In this document: piece after piece, positions 45,600-57,584 of the stretch
Layout: each line of letters starts with the position of its first letter
Numbering within the stretch: position 1 is the stretch's first letter
From: Pomphorhynchus laevis
Taxonomy: Eukaryota > Acanthocephala > Palaeacanthocephala > Echinorhynchida > Pomphorhynchidae
Assembly: GCA_012934845.2 (NCBI GenBank)
Contig: WNNJ02003720.1
Span: 62,001-126,000, forward strand
Direction: 5' to 3'
DNA length: 64,000 bases
The notes under the pieces: generated by a model
The model's database searches: none
Seen by the model: only the letters and a program-made list of their open reading frames with translations
Told to the model about the DNA's origin: nothing
Made by a program: the position numbers and the translations under genes

Positions 45600-46435
45600 C
45601 AATTCAGCAGTTTATTGCTCGACATTTTTGGACCCATTTGCGGGTAACCTTGATTGTATGCTTTACTAAAACAAATTTTTCCGTTTAACAAAAAAAAATA
45701 AAAATAAGGTTTAGGAACCGCCGATCTAGTTTATATGCAAGATCATTAGTACTCTGACAAAATACGTTATGCAACGATTCATTATCCAATGTGTAAGGTC
45801 GGAGGATAGCTACTCATTCTTCAAATTAGAAAGTTTCGCGCTCGAAATTCGGTTTTAAATTTGTATTTTTTTGCAGTCAACTGTGAATTCGGATATATGC
45901 CGAAAAGCATTCGATTTAGCTGATTTAATGATTCGTGCAACTTGATGGGATTTCTATTTATCGAGATATTTAGTTTCTATATGCGTTGATGAATTTCGTT
46001 TGATTGTAATCCTGTAATTAATGTATCACAAGTAAGGATGTCTCACATCGAGTTAGCTACACGTCTTTAAAAACGCATTATCGGGCTAGCGTTTCAAATT
46101 GATTCATATACAATTTGTCTAGCAGAGCATAAAATGTCACCTATAAACCGAATCAGTAGGGTTGATGAATATGTTAATGAAATCATCAATTGGCAAGTAA
46201 AAATCCAAATATTCTTCAATCTGATCAACTATTAGAGCAGAACCCCATATTTTCAATAAATCGAATTTGTCGGCAAATGCGATTTCGATGGGCTTTAGAA
46301 ATCTTCAAAACTATATATACAGTGTTGCCATTCCGTTCTGTATCGAAAGAGTATGCTGTGATCTTGAATGTATCCGGCTTGAATATGGTATTTATCAAAA
46401 CAATTTCGTAAATCAAATTTGACCGGAAATAAGGG
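45600..46435. other. spacer, no gene seen
   Basis: No supported feature. Confidence 0.45.
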
Positions 46436-46439
46436 TTTT

Positions 46440-46640
46440 ATTCACTCAATCTAGAAATAGCCAGGATATTAACTTTCTGTTACTTGAAATGCTAATGGTT
46501 CAACATATTAAAAAACCTACTTGTGTGACAGGGACGGCTTTTATACGCGATTTGGTCTTTACTAAGTGTTTGAGAGACGTCTCAAGTGTTCGTTATGACG
46601 CACCAATCGGTAATAGCGATCACTGAATACTCTCAATGCG
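46440..46640 (+). pseudogene. CR1 endonuclease fragment E5
   Basis: The frame around 46490-46626 reads MLMVQHIKKPTCVTGTAFIR, DLVFTK, and DAPIGNSDH, the last third of the CR1 AP endonuclease including the SDH motif. It is cut on both sides. Confidence 0.6.
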
Positions 46641-47134
46641 ACTGTCAGTATTCAACAGGGATTCTCAAAACTCCAATTTTAAAAATCACTGTTAAGTATG
46701 TCTTGATGCTAGTCAACTTGTTGCAAACTTCCCAAAGGGCATCTGACTCCCCTATGTGTCTTCTCCACTAGAATTTTTCGCCACCACACACGGTTTCCGC
46801 CTCGGCCTCCTCAACACTAGATCTATTCTCAATAAATCCGATCTTATTATCAACCTATTCACCAAGCAATCCATCGATCTCATCTGCCTCACCGAATCCT
46901 TGCACTCAGATTCCGACGACCTTTCCATTCGCCCTCTGCTCTCTGCCGGTTGCTCACTAGTCGAATCCGCCCGCCCCCTCAGCTTATACCCTTCTAAATT
47001 CTCTAATCATGGCGGCATTGTCGCATTCGCCCGTCACCCTGCGTCTCTTCGCAAAATCACTTCCCCTTTCAGTCCTTGCTCTTTTGAACTGCTCACTTGT
47101 CGTTATTCTAACCCGATCACTCTAGATCTCGCCA

Positions 47135-47986
47135 TTGTATACCGTCCTGGTTCATCAGCTCCTACATCCTTATTTTTTTACCGAACTCCCTGACCTTCTA
47201 TCAAACTGTTCTTTGTCCTCAATCCCTTCAATCGTTCTTGGCGACTTCAACATCCGCCTCGACCGCCCCTCTTCCACCGAGTCAATTCAGTTCATCAACA
47301 TTCTATCAAACTATAACTACAAACTTATCTCCACTGCCCCCACACATATCTTTGGTGGGGCACTCGACATCATCGCTGTCCCCGATCATTTTGCTGCCTA
47401 CACCTCACTGTCCATTTTCGATCCTGGTATATCCGATCACTTTCTCGTCACCCTTGATCTCGCTCACAACCACACCTCTCCTCACACACCTACAATACTA
47501 CGTCGCTCTTGGAGAAATCTTGACCTCTCCCTTCTCCGCTCTGCCTTACTCAAATCGTCTCTATCCTATCCAACAATAACATATGCCTCTCCTTACGATC
47601 TCGACTTTCTTTTCGACTCTGAACTCACATCCATTCTCGATATTCTCTTGCCCTTCAAGTCTCACCCACACCGTCGCTTGCACCGCGCTCCATGGTTTGA
47701 CATCCAGTGCCTACTCTCAAAGCGTCGACTCCGTCATGCTTTTCGAGTATTTCACCGCTCTCTCAGACGTGATTTCCGCTCGATCACTCCGTCTTTCCGT
47801 GATACCTATCTTGCTCATCGGCGGTCTCATCTCCACCTACTACGTACCAAATGCAACTCCTTTTGGCAGCATAAAATCATCACTTCATTCAACACTAAAA
47901 CTCTATGGAATACTTTTAACTCAATCCTTGCTCGCTCCTCTTGGCCGTACAACATCAATCCTCATGATTATTCGTCATTTCTTTAG
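47135..47986 (+). pseudogene. L2-like endonuclease C-terminal half and linker
   Basis: 283 codons starting inside the endonuclease. LGDFNIRLDRPSS, GALDIIAVPD and GISDHFLVTLDLAH are present, followed by the linker RAPWFDIQCLLSKRRLRHAF. The preceding endonuclease half is in the frame 46756-47193. Confidence 0.75.
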
Positions 47987-48463
47987 AGCAAAGTATCAAC
48001 GCTGCTTTCTCACACCCCGGTCTCCATCCTATCCCACTCGGCCCCGCCTAGCCTCATTCTCCCGGAACTCTTTCATCTTCTCCCTGTTTCACCTTCCGAA
48101 GTCTGATCTGCTCTCATGTCCTTGCCCAGCAAAACCTCACTTGCCGATTCCCTGCCTACCCACATACTTAAATATATATGCTCATCGATATCCCCTTTTC
48201 TCACAACCCTGTTTAACTCGTCCATCCGCAGTCGTATCTTTCCTTAACACTGGAAATCCGAAATCGTTCGTCCCCTCCTTAAGAAGTAAACGCTTGACCC
48301 CTCTTTTCCTTTAGCTATCGCCCCATTTCACTACTACCTACTCTTTCTAAGCTCTTAGAACGCCTCATATTAATACAGATCAACGCATATCTCTCTTCAT
48401 CCAATCTGCACCCTCCTTTCCAATCCGCTTTCCGCTCTAATTACTCCACAAAAATTCGCCTGC

Positions 48464-49683
48464 ATGAAAGTTTACAACGACTTACTCATTTCTCGAGAAA
48501 TGACTCTATATAGTGTTCTCATCTCCCTCGACCTCTCCTCCGAATTCGACATTGTCGACCACTCTGTCCTCATTTCCTGCCTTCGTTATGATTACGGCTT
48601 TTCTTCATCCTCCGTAGCATGGTTTGCCTCATATATTTCCAACCGTTCTTTTCGCGTCTGTTCTAATTCATCATCCTCCCCTACCATCCCTATCTTTTGC
48701 GGGGTCCCACAAGGTTCAGTCCTAGGCCCCTGCTTTTCTCGCTTCTACTTGGCGATCTCTCTCAGTTTATCAAACCTGACTCCTTTAACGTCATGTAATA
48801 CGCCGATGACATCCTCATCTATGCTCATGCACCGCACATCGCATACACTATATCGGCATTTCTGCCTCCAACTGTTTCTTCTATCTACGAACGTCTCTCC
48901 AATCTCCATCTCGTTCTAAACCCCGACAAGTCCAAAATAATGTGGATCCTCACCCGTAAACCAAACATATCTCCTCCCACTGTATCTTTTGCCTCATCGA
49001 TCATCCCTGTAGTCCACAATCTCACTTTCTTAGGCTTCCATTTCGATGATCACCTTTCCCTTAAACCCTTCGTCCGTGACAAGGTCCGCTCGTCTAACTT
49101 AATTCTTCGTGACATCCGCCGTATCCGCCCCCTTATCGACTTCCGTTCTTGTATGTCTCTTCTTTCATCGCTTCTTTTCCCTAAAATCGATTACTGCCTT
49201 AGCCTTTTCGCCAATTCTCCAAAATCCATCATCCTACCCCTACAACGAATAATCAACACCGCATTTCGTGTGCTCTTTCGTCTCCGTCGCATCGACCACA
49301 TATCGTGCCCAACTCTCCTAGCCCGCCATCCACATCTGCATCAAACTCCGCCTTCTTCTCGTTACTTTTCGTCTCATCGCTGTCGGCTCCCCATCGTTCA
49401 TCAACCTTCCTTTCTTAGACGACACTCGCCCCACCTCGCTATCGCTGCGTTCCCGTCATACCATCTTATTCCACGTTCCCAATTACTCCAACAACTATGG
49501 TCTCCGATCCTTCCTCGTCGCCGCCTCACTCGCCAGGAATCAACTCCCTCTCGACGTCCGCCGCGCTTCCCCCTTTATCACATTCAAACACCTCCGTTCA
49601 CACTTTCTCGACACATGATTTTCATTTTTGTTTTGTTGTGGTCACGTAAGCGTGAGCTGGAACGCATTTGCCACGTTAAATAA
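48464..49683 (+). pseudogene. L2-like reverse transcriptase, two frames
   Basis: The first frame (48464-48919) has motif A SLDLSSEFDIVDH and motif B GVPQGSVLGP. The second (48940-49683) has NLTFLGFHFDDHLSLKP and SLLFPKIDYCLSLFANSPKS. The sequence then diverges from the C-terminus seen in X. Confidence 0.7.
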
Positions 49684-49699
49684 ATCTTTTTATAGGAGG

Positions 49700-51290
49700 T
49701 TTTGGTTATATGTAAGGAACAACAAAACTCTTGTCACCACAAGAGTGGTGACAAGAGATTTGTTTACTGGGGGGAGAAGGCTACGGGTTTGATTAATAGT
49801 ATAGGCCTTAATAAAGTTTTAGAGGAATCACTATCCTTACACAATTATAAAGCCATTCCATCTCCCCAACCAATCTCAGCATGGGAAGACTTCCGGAGTA
49901 GGGACTTATCTGTTAAAGATATCCTGATCACCTGGGGGCCCTTCCGAGTACCTTCAGAACCCGAGCGTCACTATCCACTCGTATCTGTCGGCTTTTGACA
50001 GATAGTCAGAGAAAGGAGGTTGCCATCAAAATGCTTTAAGCCATCCCATCCAATATTGCTGGCATAAAAATTAGCCGTATAATATTTTTACATAATAAAC
50101 AATTGGTTACGTATCCTAAGGATCTGCGGTCCATTTCGATTCAAAACCTTCTCATCTCCATCTACGAAAAAGCACTTGCGTGTAGAATTCGCGACCATTT
50201 ATATAGGCGTAAATTAATCCCACCAGGTTTTCATGGGTTTGCAAAAAGTCGCTCGGTCCACTTAGCAATATGTGAAGTGCATCGGTTTTGCCAAGATAAC
50301 AGTCATCAGCTTGCTGTGCCTGTTTCTCTTGACTTTTCCGCTGCATTTAACCGCATTTCGATTCCTTTTGTTATATATTCTCTCAGATCCCTCGGGTTGC
50401 CTGAGAGAATTGTGGACAAGGTGGGATATTGTTGTCTACCATGCGGTTCTTCTATGAAGATGACCCTAATACACGTCAATTTTATCCCATTACAGTTATG
50501 CCTCAAGGCTCTCCATTCACTCATATCTTGTATATTGCTAGCTTCCTTGCTCTATTTATACCTTTTAAACGCGATCAGCATCTAGTGGTATAAGCTGATG
50601 ATACCACATCCCTGTTTTCTGGACGCAGATGCAAAAATGTTGCCTCAGTCATCAGTCGTTTCTTCAAGATTAAAACACCATCTACCCCAACCCCATCTTA
50701 TTCTTATCTCCTCTAAATTGCAGATGGTCGTCTTTAATGGTATCCCTTCAACAGAGAAAAAGCTCAATAGACTAGCAATATTTTCTTTCTCTTTTAATCT
50801 GAATTATCATATCAGTCATTCCCAGTCTGCTCAAATCTACTAAGATACCTGGGGTTTATCATTACGATTAAATTAAGCCAGCTCAGACTTGAATAGATTC
50901 AAGAGTGTCCTGAAGCTAGCTAGATGGGCCCTGAAACAGGCCTAATGTTTGTCATTAAGATGGAGTGTTCAGGTACGCCTGTGGTGTACCTGGGCAATCT
51001 TGGGATTAGTCTTATTTTCAAGAGACATCCCAAGAGCAAAGATTAAGATTTCTGATTTTCCTCGCATCGATATTACCAACCAAAAAACGCCACGTGGTTC
51101 AATCGGAAAGCGGCGTGTTGGTGTATGCTGGTCAGCCCTAATCTCACTAGATTGCTAGAAAAATAAAGACTGTCAAGTTTGGTATCGACAACAATCATAA
51201 CGTTGACGAGTGACTTTTTGTTTTCTTTATCCAACATTTATCCCGATGTATTTAGGGTTAAGAAAATCTTTAATATTATATCATTCAAAA
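49700..51290 (+). mobile_element. I/R1-like LINE, RT and 3' end, decayed
   Basis: The plus strand has DLRSISIQNLLISIYEKALA (about 50120), GFHGFAKSRSVHLAICEVH and VPVSLDFSAAFNRISIPF (RT motif A, about 50313-50365), then broken palm and thumb pieces. The family post-RT segment WAILGLVLFSRDIPRA lies at about 50990-51037, and the 3' UTR word AAGAAAATCTTTAA at about 51260. It is close to the copy at 1-1065. The segment 49700-50050 has an open 98-codon frame (SAWEDFRSRDLSVKDILITW) that I do not recognise. Confidence 0.65.
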
Positions 51291-51900
51291 ACTTAATGAT
51301 AACGATTCTGATTTTCTTGTATATTCTTTAATTGTATAATTGTTTTTAAAAGTTCTTTACTACATCGAAATTTAATAAATTGCTCTGACAGTAATATTCG
51401 TTGAAATTTCATATTTTAGATATCTTAAAATATACACGAACATTTATTTTGAACCTCATGTATCTGTTTCAGTCAAGTTTGCTTATATATTTATATGATT
51501 GATGGAATAAAACAAGCTGGTTATAGATTCGTGATACAATTTTATATTATTTTCATTCATATAAAATACAATTTTGATAATCTTATCCTAGAATTTATAG
51601 GGAAATAAAATTACTATTACTATAATAAAAAGTTCTAATATCATTCGCAACTAAAGGCGTCTCGCTCATCATTTCTATACAGAAATTGCATCAACTATTT
51701 AAGACGCAGAATTGGTGTTGCGCTAGCAAAAGTATCATCAATGTGCATACGATATGCCCGTTCTACAATAAACAACCCGGTTGTCACAGCTGATAAAAAG
51801 TCAAGATAACAACTTAAATAAATTTTATATAAGAATTTCATAGGGCCCATTTGAGGGTAACCATTGTTTCTTGTATTATCAGTAAATAAATATTATTTAA
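51291..51900. other. AT-rich spacer, no gene seen
   Basis: Nothing assigned. Confidence 0.45.
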
Positions 51901-51936
51901 TAAAATAAAATAAAAAGTTCTAATTGTTTAATCTGA

Positions 51937-53250
51937 TTGCAAGATCTGCCGCAACGGGTTTCAACGACAAAGAAAACTAATTGTCTTGCAATAATTATCA
52001 TACACAATGGAAAAATCCGACGATGTAGAAATATCGTGTGTGTATCTCAACAAGTTGGCTGCGACACACCTGACTGTGTGTTTTGGATAACGATTGCTTG
52101 TTTAGAAGATATGGTAAATTCTTTGTCGACAAAGCTATTCTTCTGTGGATTCTGCTGTGCTAGAATGATATACAAGCTACATTTTAATTTACAGTCACAA
52201 AATCGTTTAAAAACTGAGCAGAAAACTTGTGAATTAGGAATTGGAAGTGTTAATTGCGTTGATAAATATGTGCAATCCATCCCCGAAACGGATACTAGAC
52301 ATATCATACTATTTGGTCATGATCAAAATGCAGTTCTTCCTCTCAATGTTAATGTTATTGGAGATCATGATATCAAATGTTATCAAGAAGTTATTAAAGA
52401 TAATGATACCAGCTGTCAGTCAATATGTCCAGCTGTTAATACTCCACTTACTGTTACATATCATTCGCGAACCTCGCCACGTGCCACCAATAGCAATCAG
52501 TCTATCAGAAATCAGTATCAATCGACATATACGATAGCAGATATATTCCGAAATGCTATGCCATGTTCTGTCCTAAAATTTAACGATGTTGGGACTAATA
52601 GCAATTATACAACTCTAAACATATCCAGATAGGTAATTGTGCCCGAGAGACCGAGCATGTTCCATACACAGTACGCGATCACATAGTGTCACGTTCACAT
52701 AATTTGAGCAATACTTATGGTTGTTTTATTCTAGTGACTAATAATATTTCAACACCGAGTGTAAAAAAACGATTAAATTATGGTCGATCAAGCTGTTCGA
52801 TATTCGCTAATATATCTAAATCGAGTTTTTTCACTCAAGATTGCTTAAACTATGACGTTTCCGCTGTGCATTCAGTTATATCAACCTTGTTTAGAGAGGG
52901 AGAACAGGAAATTGCCAAAATACTTAAAGTCAAGAAGCTTTACCGTCTAGGTAGTCGTGAAGGTGGAAACGCCAGATTATTAAAGATGGTTCTCACATCA
53001 TATGAAGAAGCTTGAATTTTATTTTCACACGGCATAATGTTAAAGGGTCGCAACGTTCTCATATATAAGGATCTATCGCGCAATGAAATAGAACGTCTTG
53101 CGAAGGTCAAAAAAGAAATGAGAGAGCGTTTAGCTTCTGGAAAAATAAACCTTTGCATACGGGATTTTCAGGTCTGTCATCGCAGTCCTTTTGATCGGTG
53201 GAACGCCTTCTGCCTTCCCGTGAATCGAGATTATCATGAATGTTAGTTGA
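51937..53250 (+). pseudogene. CR1 ORF1 (E1)
   Basis: The first frame (51937-52632) has the half-PHD motif GCDTPDCVFW...FFCGFC. The second (52686-53246, with a break) has SCSIFANISKSSFFTQDCLN, YDVSAVHSVISTLF, KLYRLGSREGGNARLLKMVL and NEIERLAKVKKEMRERLASG ending LCIRDFQV. The closing LCIRxFQV is the same as in E3 and marks the ORF1 C-terminus. The start at 51937 is only the first Met in frame. Confidence 0.7.
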
Positions 53251-53288
53251 TTTTAAAGAAGTCATTTAATCAGGTGACTTAAAAAATG

Positions 53289-53700
53289 CGTGTGACCTCT
53301 CATTCAAAGTTGGTTATTCTAACTTGCGTAGCTTACTTTGTAATTTAGACAAATTTCGATGCTATATGGTGTCATCAAATTATAATGTTTTTGCAATTTC
53401 TGAAACTTGGCTCCATGATAGTACCATTGAAAGCCCACTGAGCGTAGATGGTTATCGTTTCGTTCATGTAGACAGAGCGCCACATCGTAGAGGTGGGGAG
53501 AGTTGCTTTATACAGAAAATCTTACATCAATGTGAATAGTGTGACGGAATACTTTAATAAACGTTTGCAAGTATGTCAGTATAGAACGCCTCAAATTGAC
53601 TGTCTGGATAAGGAATTTCGTGTTTTAGTCAGTTGTGCATTCATTGGTACTAATTCGTGCATTTTGGTCGGGGACTTTAACATTTCAAAGCAATTTTCTT
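53289..53700 (+). pseudogene. CR1 endonuclease N-terminal part (E1)
   Basis: VGYSNLRSLLCNLDKFRCYM, VFAISETWLHD (catalytic Glu), APHRRGG, and after frame changes CILVGDFNIS. It stops where E2 begins. Confidence 0.7.
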
Positions 53701-53736
53701 GATATAGCAAATTAAAACAATAAATAACATACAACG

Positions 53737-53820
53737 AACGATTTCAGAAGAACGATTTCAGAAGAACGACTTCAGAAGAACGATTTCAGAAGAACGACTT
53801 CAGAAGAACGATTTCAGAAC
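53737..53820. repeat. 14-bp tandem repeat, six units, in CR1 5' UTR
   Basis: Unit AACGATTTCAGAAG, with T/C variation at one position (units 3 and 5 have C). It lies directly after the AAATAACATACAA box of E2. Confidence 0.95.
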
Positions 53821-54040
53821 AGTTTATATTCATAAAGCCAAAAATTCGTGATTACTAAGTACTTACAAATTAATACTGAAATATGAACTCTCTTACTCAA
53901 TCACTAACTACTTACAATCACTTAGTAATCGACGCAACAAGCAATCCAAAACTGAGGAAATTCTCAATTATCATATCTGGTTAAATATTTTGGTTATTAA
54001 AACTTGCAATAAATAACATACAATACATGTTTATCTACAA

Positions 54041-55250
54041 ATGGATTCAAAAATTCGTAAATTACGCGGGGTAAAACGTATTGACGACTATGTTTAGCTC
54101 GAGATTGTGTGTGACGGCGATGGTTGCAATGAATGGACATTGATAAAGTGAAGCAGGTCGACCGTGAATCTTTACAGCAACGACCTTACTATTGTGGATT
54201 TTGTTGCGCTATATCTTATGCTCACAAACTAGCAACGTCGAATCAGTCATGTGAAGCAAATATCCTTATAAATGAACATCGAGTATGCGAAGCATCTTAT
54301 TATGGTTGTAACAGCCTCTCTACCGAGGTCGCTATTAAAAATGATGACCTTGTAATATGCCCGAGCAGCACTAAGCTGCAGCCAAGTCGAATATGGACAA
54401 ACGGACGTCAACATAAGTATTATAGAAACCGGATCAAGATGCAGTCAAGCAGTAGCGGGACGGAACCAATTATAACTGGTTCTCGATCGCCCATGTCCGT
54501 ATTGACCAAGCAAGGATGTAGATCCGAATTTCAACAAAGTATAACTACAGAAAACCTAAGTGGCAATATCGGTTGCAGCTCTTTTGACACATGCAATAAT
54601 CATAAAGTGAATGACTCTGAAGGGGAGCTTGATCGCTGTGGTCCGTGGCGTCGTCTGTCCAATTCAATTTCGTCAGACTGTGCGCATGTTGAATCTGAAT
54701 CTAATAAACGTACCCGACATAAAGAATTTGACAGGTCTTGTTGTGTGTTGTTTGCAAATTTAAGTGAATATGCAAGTAGTGTTTCGCAAACTCGTTTAGA
54801 TAATGACGTTGATGCAGTCAGGATCATTATTTCCACCATGTTCGACTATTCGGATCGAAATATTGTGCCCAATTTAGCTGTCAGGAGTATGTTTCGACTA
54901 GGTAAGAAAGCATCTGATAACTATCCTAGGCTTCTAAAGGTTGTCCTCCCATCAACTAGTGAACCTTAGTCCTTTTTTAATCGAGGATTCTGACTAAAAA
55001 ATCAACTTGTTCGTATTTTAAAGGATATTTCTCACCAAAAGCGTATTTTATTACTTAATGCTAAGCAGGAGCTTGCCCGCCGTCGTGGCGAAGGTGAGGT
55101 GTATTTGTGTGTCAAAAATTTTCGTGTTTGCCAACGCAAGCATTTTGTGCGTTGTCATCCAATCTGCATGGACCTTGAGTGCTGGTTCTATCTCTATGGG
55201 ATCCCTAGTGGATTTCAGTTTGGTGAAAACGGGTATTGCAGCTTCTGCAA
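54041..55250 (+). pseudogene. CR1 ORF1 (E2)
   Basis: The natural start is ATG 54041 (MDSKIRKLRGVKRIDDY), placed like the starts of the sister copies. The half-PHD motif is split: VCDGDGCNEW in the first frame and YYCGFCCA in the next (54133-54969). The latter frame also has SCCVLFANLSEYASS, MFRLGKKASDNYPRLLKVVL. The C-terminal part (54990-55250) reads ILLLNAKQELARRRG and LCVKNFRVCQR. Interrupted by a stop and frame changes. Confidence 0.7.
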
Positions 55251-55264
55251 ATTAGCGTGCTCTT

Positions 55265-56000
55265 TTCATTGGCTATTCTAACATTCGTAGCTTAACTTCT
55301 AATCTGGATGATTTTCGCATTATGTTAACTACAAAACATTTTGACGCCTTTGCTGTATCTGAGTCGTGGCTGCATAGTGGGATTGGTGATGTTACAATTA
55401 ATATTCAGGGTTATACCGTAACTCGATCAGATAGGTGTGATGTTCGTCGCGGGGGTGGTGTTGCCATCTATTTAGCTCACGGAGCGGTTGTAGTCGGTTC
55501 GGTCGAGTACTCCAATAGTGAAGGAACTTGTAAGTGCTTGGTGTTAGACGTAATATTAACCGAACTTAGATTTTCGCTTGGTCTTTTATAGAACTCCTAA
55601 ATCATCTGGTTTTGACGATGTACTGCGTAATGTGCTTCTTAATTCATGTAAGCATCATCGTCCTTTCATCCTATCAGGTGATTTTAACATTCCGAGTGTT
55701 GTGGTTAGTGATGTTGGTGGTTTTAGTATTGATCATTGCAATGCTTCTGAAACTCAAATATGGCAATTCTTGACTCACGATTTATTACTCGTTCAATTAC
55801 TGACCTTCACTTTCCAGAGTATGCGGCAATAGTTCATCTATACTTGATCTACTCTTTTCTCGAAATTGTGATCATGTTTGTGACATACGCTATGTATCTC
55901 CTCTGGGATTGAGTGACCATGTAATCATTCAATTCGGTATTCGTCCTTCTTTGGGGGCTATGATGGAGGATGCTGAGCCTAATTTGGTCAAACGGCTGTG
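55265..56000 (+). pseudogene. CR1 ORF2 AP endonuclease (E2)
   Basis: IGYSNIRSLTSNLDDFRIML (55268 on), FDAFAVSESWLHSG (catalytic Glu), DVRRGGGVAIYL, then in a second frame FILSGDFNIPSVVVSDV (55663-) and in a third PLGLSDHVIIQFG (about 55900-55940). It has all catalytic blocks across three frames. Confidence 0.75.
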
Positions 56001-56024
56001 GCATAAGGCAGATCCCGCAGACTC

Positions 56025-57584
56025 TTGACTTATGCAGATTGTATTAACTTTTGTTGTGATGACAGTTCAGTTGACCGTTACTGGCATGTAATTCGCGATA
56101 AGTTACTTAAAGTTTCAAATAAGTTTGCCCCAAAAATGGTAATCAAGAAACGTTACAACCGCAAGCCAGTTTGGGTTGACCACGATCTCAAGAAAGCAAT
56201 GTACGAATGAAATCGTTTCTTTAAACTATCACGTAATGACCCATCGTTCATCTCATCTTTCAGACAAGCTCGTAATGTTTTTAAACGACTCTGCACTAAT
56301 AAGCTTGTTCATTTTGAGTACGACATCGTAAATTCGATTGGTCAAAATTCCAAACGTTTTTGGTCATACATGCGCCAAAATGAGAATGTTCCCTGTGGTA
56401 TTCCTCACTTGGTTGTTGATGGTTGTCTATTGTCTCCTCAGGTAGACATTGCCGAGGAATTTGCAAATGAATTTACTCTAAGCAGTGTTTCGTCGATATA
56501 CAACATTGATTATGAACCACTCAGCTCTCATGTCTCCAGTGATTCGATTTCTATTAATCATGATGAAGTATTTGCCAAATTGATTCGGCTGTCGGGGTGT
56601 TCATCTGCTGGTTCTGACGACATTCACCTCTTTCTTTTACGTATCTTGAGTGCCCACTTCTCTCGGCCCTTGGCGATACTGGTTCAGCTCTCTTTAAACT
56701 CTGGCAAATTACCACTCGACTGGAAACGTGCTATAGTAGTACCTGTTTATAAGAAAGGTGTGTAGAACTCAGCTACTAACTACATGCCTATAAGTTTAAC
56801 TAGCCAAATAAGTAAAATTATGGAGCGTATAGTTCACGACAGGATAATGAGTCACTTGGTTGAGTCCGGACAGATTTGCTCTCAACAGCATGGTTTCAGA
56901 AAAGGCAGATCATGTCTGACGAATATCTTGTGTTCTCGTAAGGCGTGGGTCGCAGAATTATCTCGAGGTAGCTCTATTAATGCCCTGTTTCTTGATTTTA
57001 GTAGAGCATTCGATCGCGTGCCTCATTCTCAGTTGATACAATCATTATTCGATCATGGCATTCCCCGGATGCTTGTAGCGTGGGTTGCTGATTTTTTGTC
57101 ATGTAGAAGCTATATAGTACGGGTTGGGGATTGTTTTTCTTCTCCGCTTAGTTTGACTTCAGAGGTTCCTCAGGAGACTGTGCTTGGTCCATTACTTTTT
57201 AACATGTTCATCAACTCTCTGCTGAGTAAACTGCAATGCCAATATCTTGCTTTCGCAGATGACTTGAAAGTGTGGAGCACAATTAATTCTCCAAAGGATG
57301 TAGAGTTTCTGCAAAGTGATATTGATAGGATAGAAAATTGGAGTATGCATACAGGAATACTATTGAGCGTCTCTAAGTGTGTTCACCTTCGTTTCGGATA
57401 TAGTTCTGTACCTGCCCGATATACTATAGGATCTCAAAAAATTAATTGTGTATCTCATGTGCGAGACCTTAATACCATAACTAATTCCTCCTTGAAGTCT
57501 AGAATAGACACTGAACGTAGATGCGCGTCTGTCAGAAGAATGTTGTACTTGATAAAAAACTGCTTCCAGTTTGTCTCTCATACA
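56025..57584 (+). pseudogene. CR1 ORF2 linker and RT, first part (E2)
   Basis: Linker KLLKVSNKFAPKMVIKKRYN and KPVWVDHDLKKAMYE, then NALFLDFSRAFDRVPHSQL (motif A, about 56980-57035). The motif-B equivalent is VPQETVLGPLLFNMFINSL (about 57162-57218; GS replaced by ET) and motif C is YLAFADDLKVW (about 57243-57275). The last open frame starts at 56784 and runs without a stop into element X at 57585. Confidence 0.8.

Larger units (their letters stand above)
46756..49695 (+). mobile_element. L2-like LINE (X family), nearly full ORF2, decayed
   Basis: Plus-strand order: AP endonuclease from FRLGLLNTRSILNKSD and LICLTESLH (46800-46905) to VLGDFNIRLDRP (47235-47270) and GISDHFLVTLDL (47425-47460). 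Then comes RT with VLISLDLSSEFDIVDHS (48510-48560), GVPQGSVLGP (48700-48730) and a damaged ADD box near 48800. The thumb reads GFHFDDHLSLKPFVRDKVRS (49030-49095). The 3' tail is CGCATTTGCCACGTTAAATAAA (split at CGCATTTGCC / ACGTTAAATAAA). About 85% like element X at 57.6-60.3 kb by eye. Frames shift a few times. Confidence 0.8.

Noticed and set aside
53737-53820. CRISPR-like array
   Set aside because: The six 14-bp units are adjacent with no spacers. It is a minisatellite in a LINE 5' UTR.
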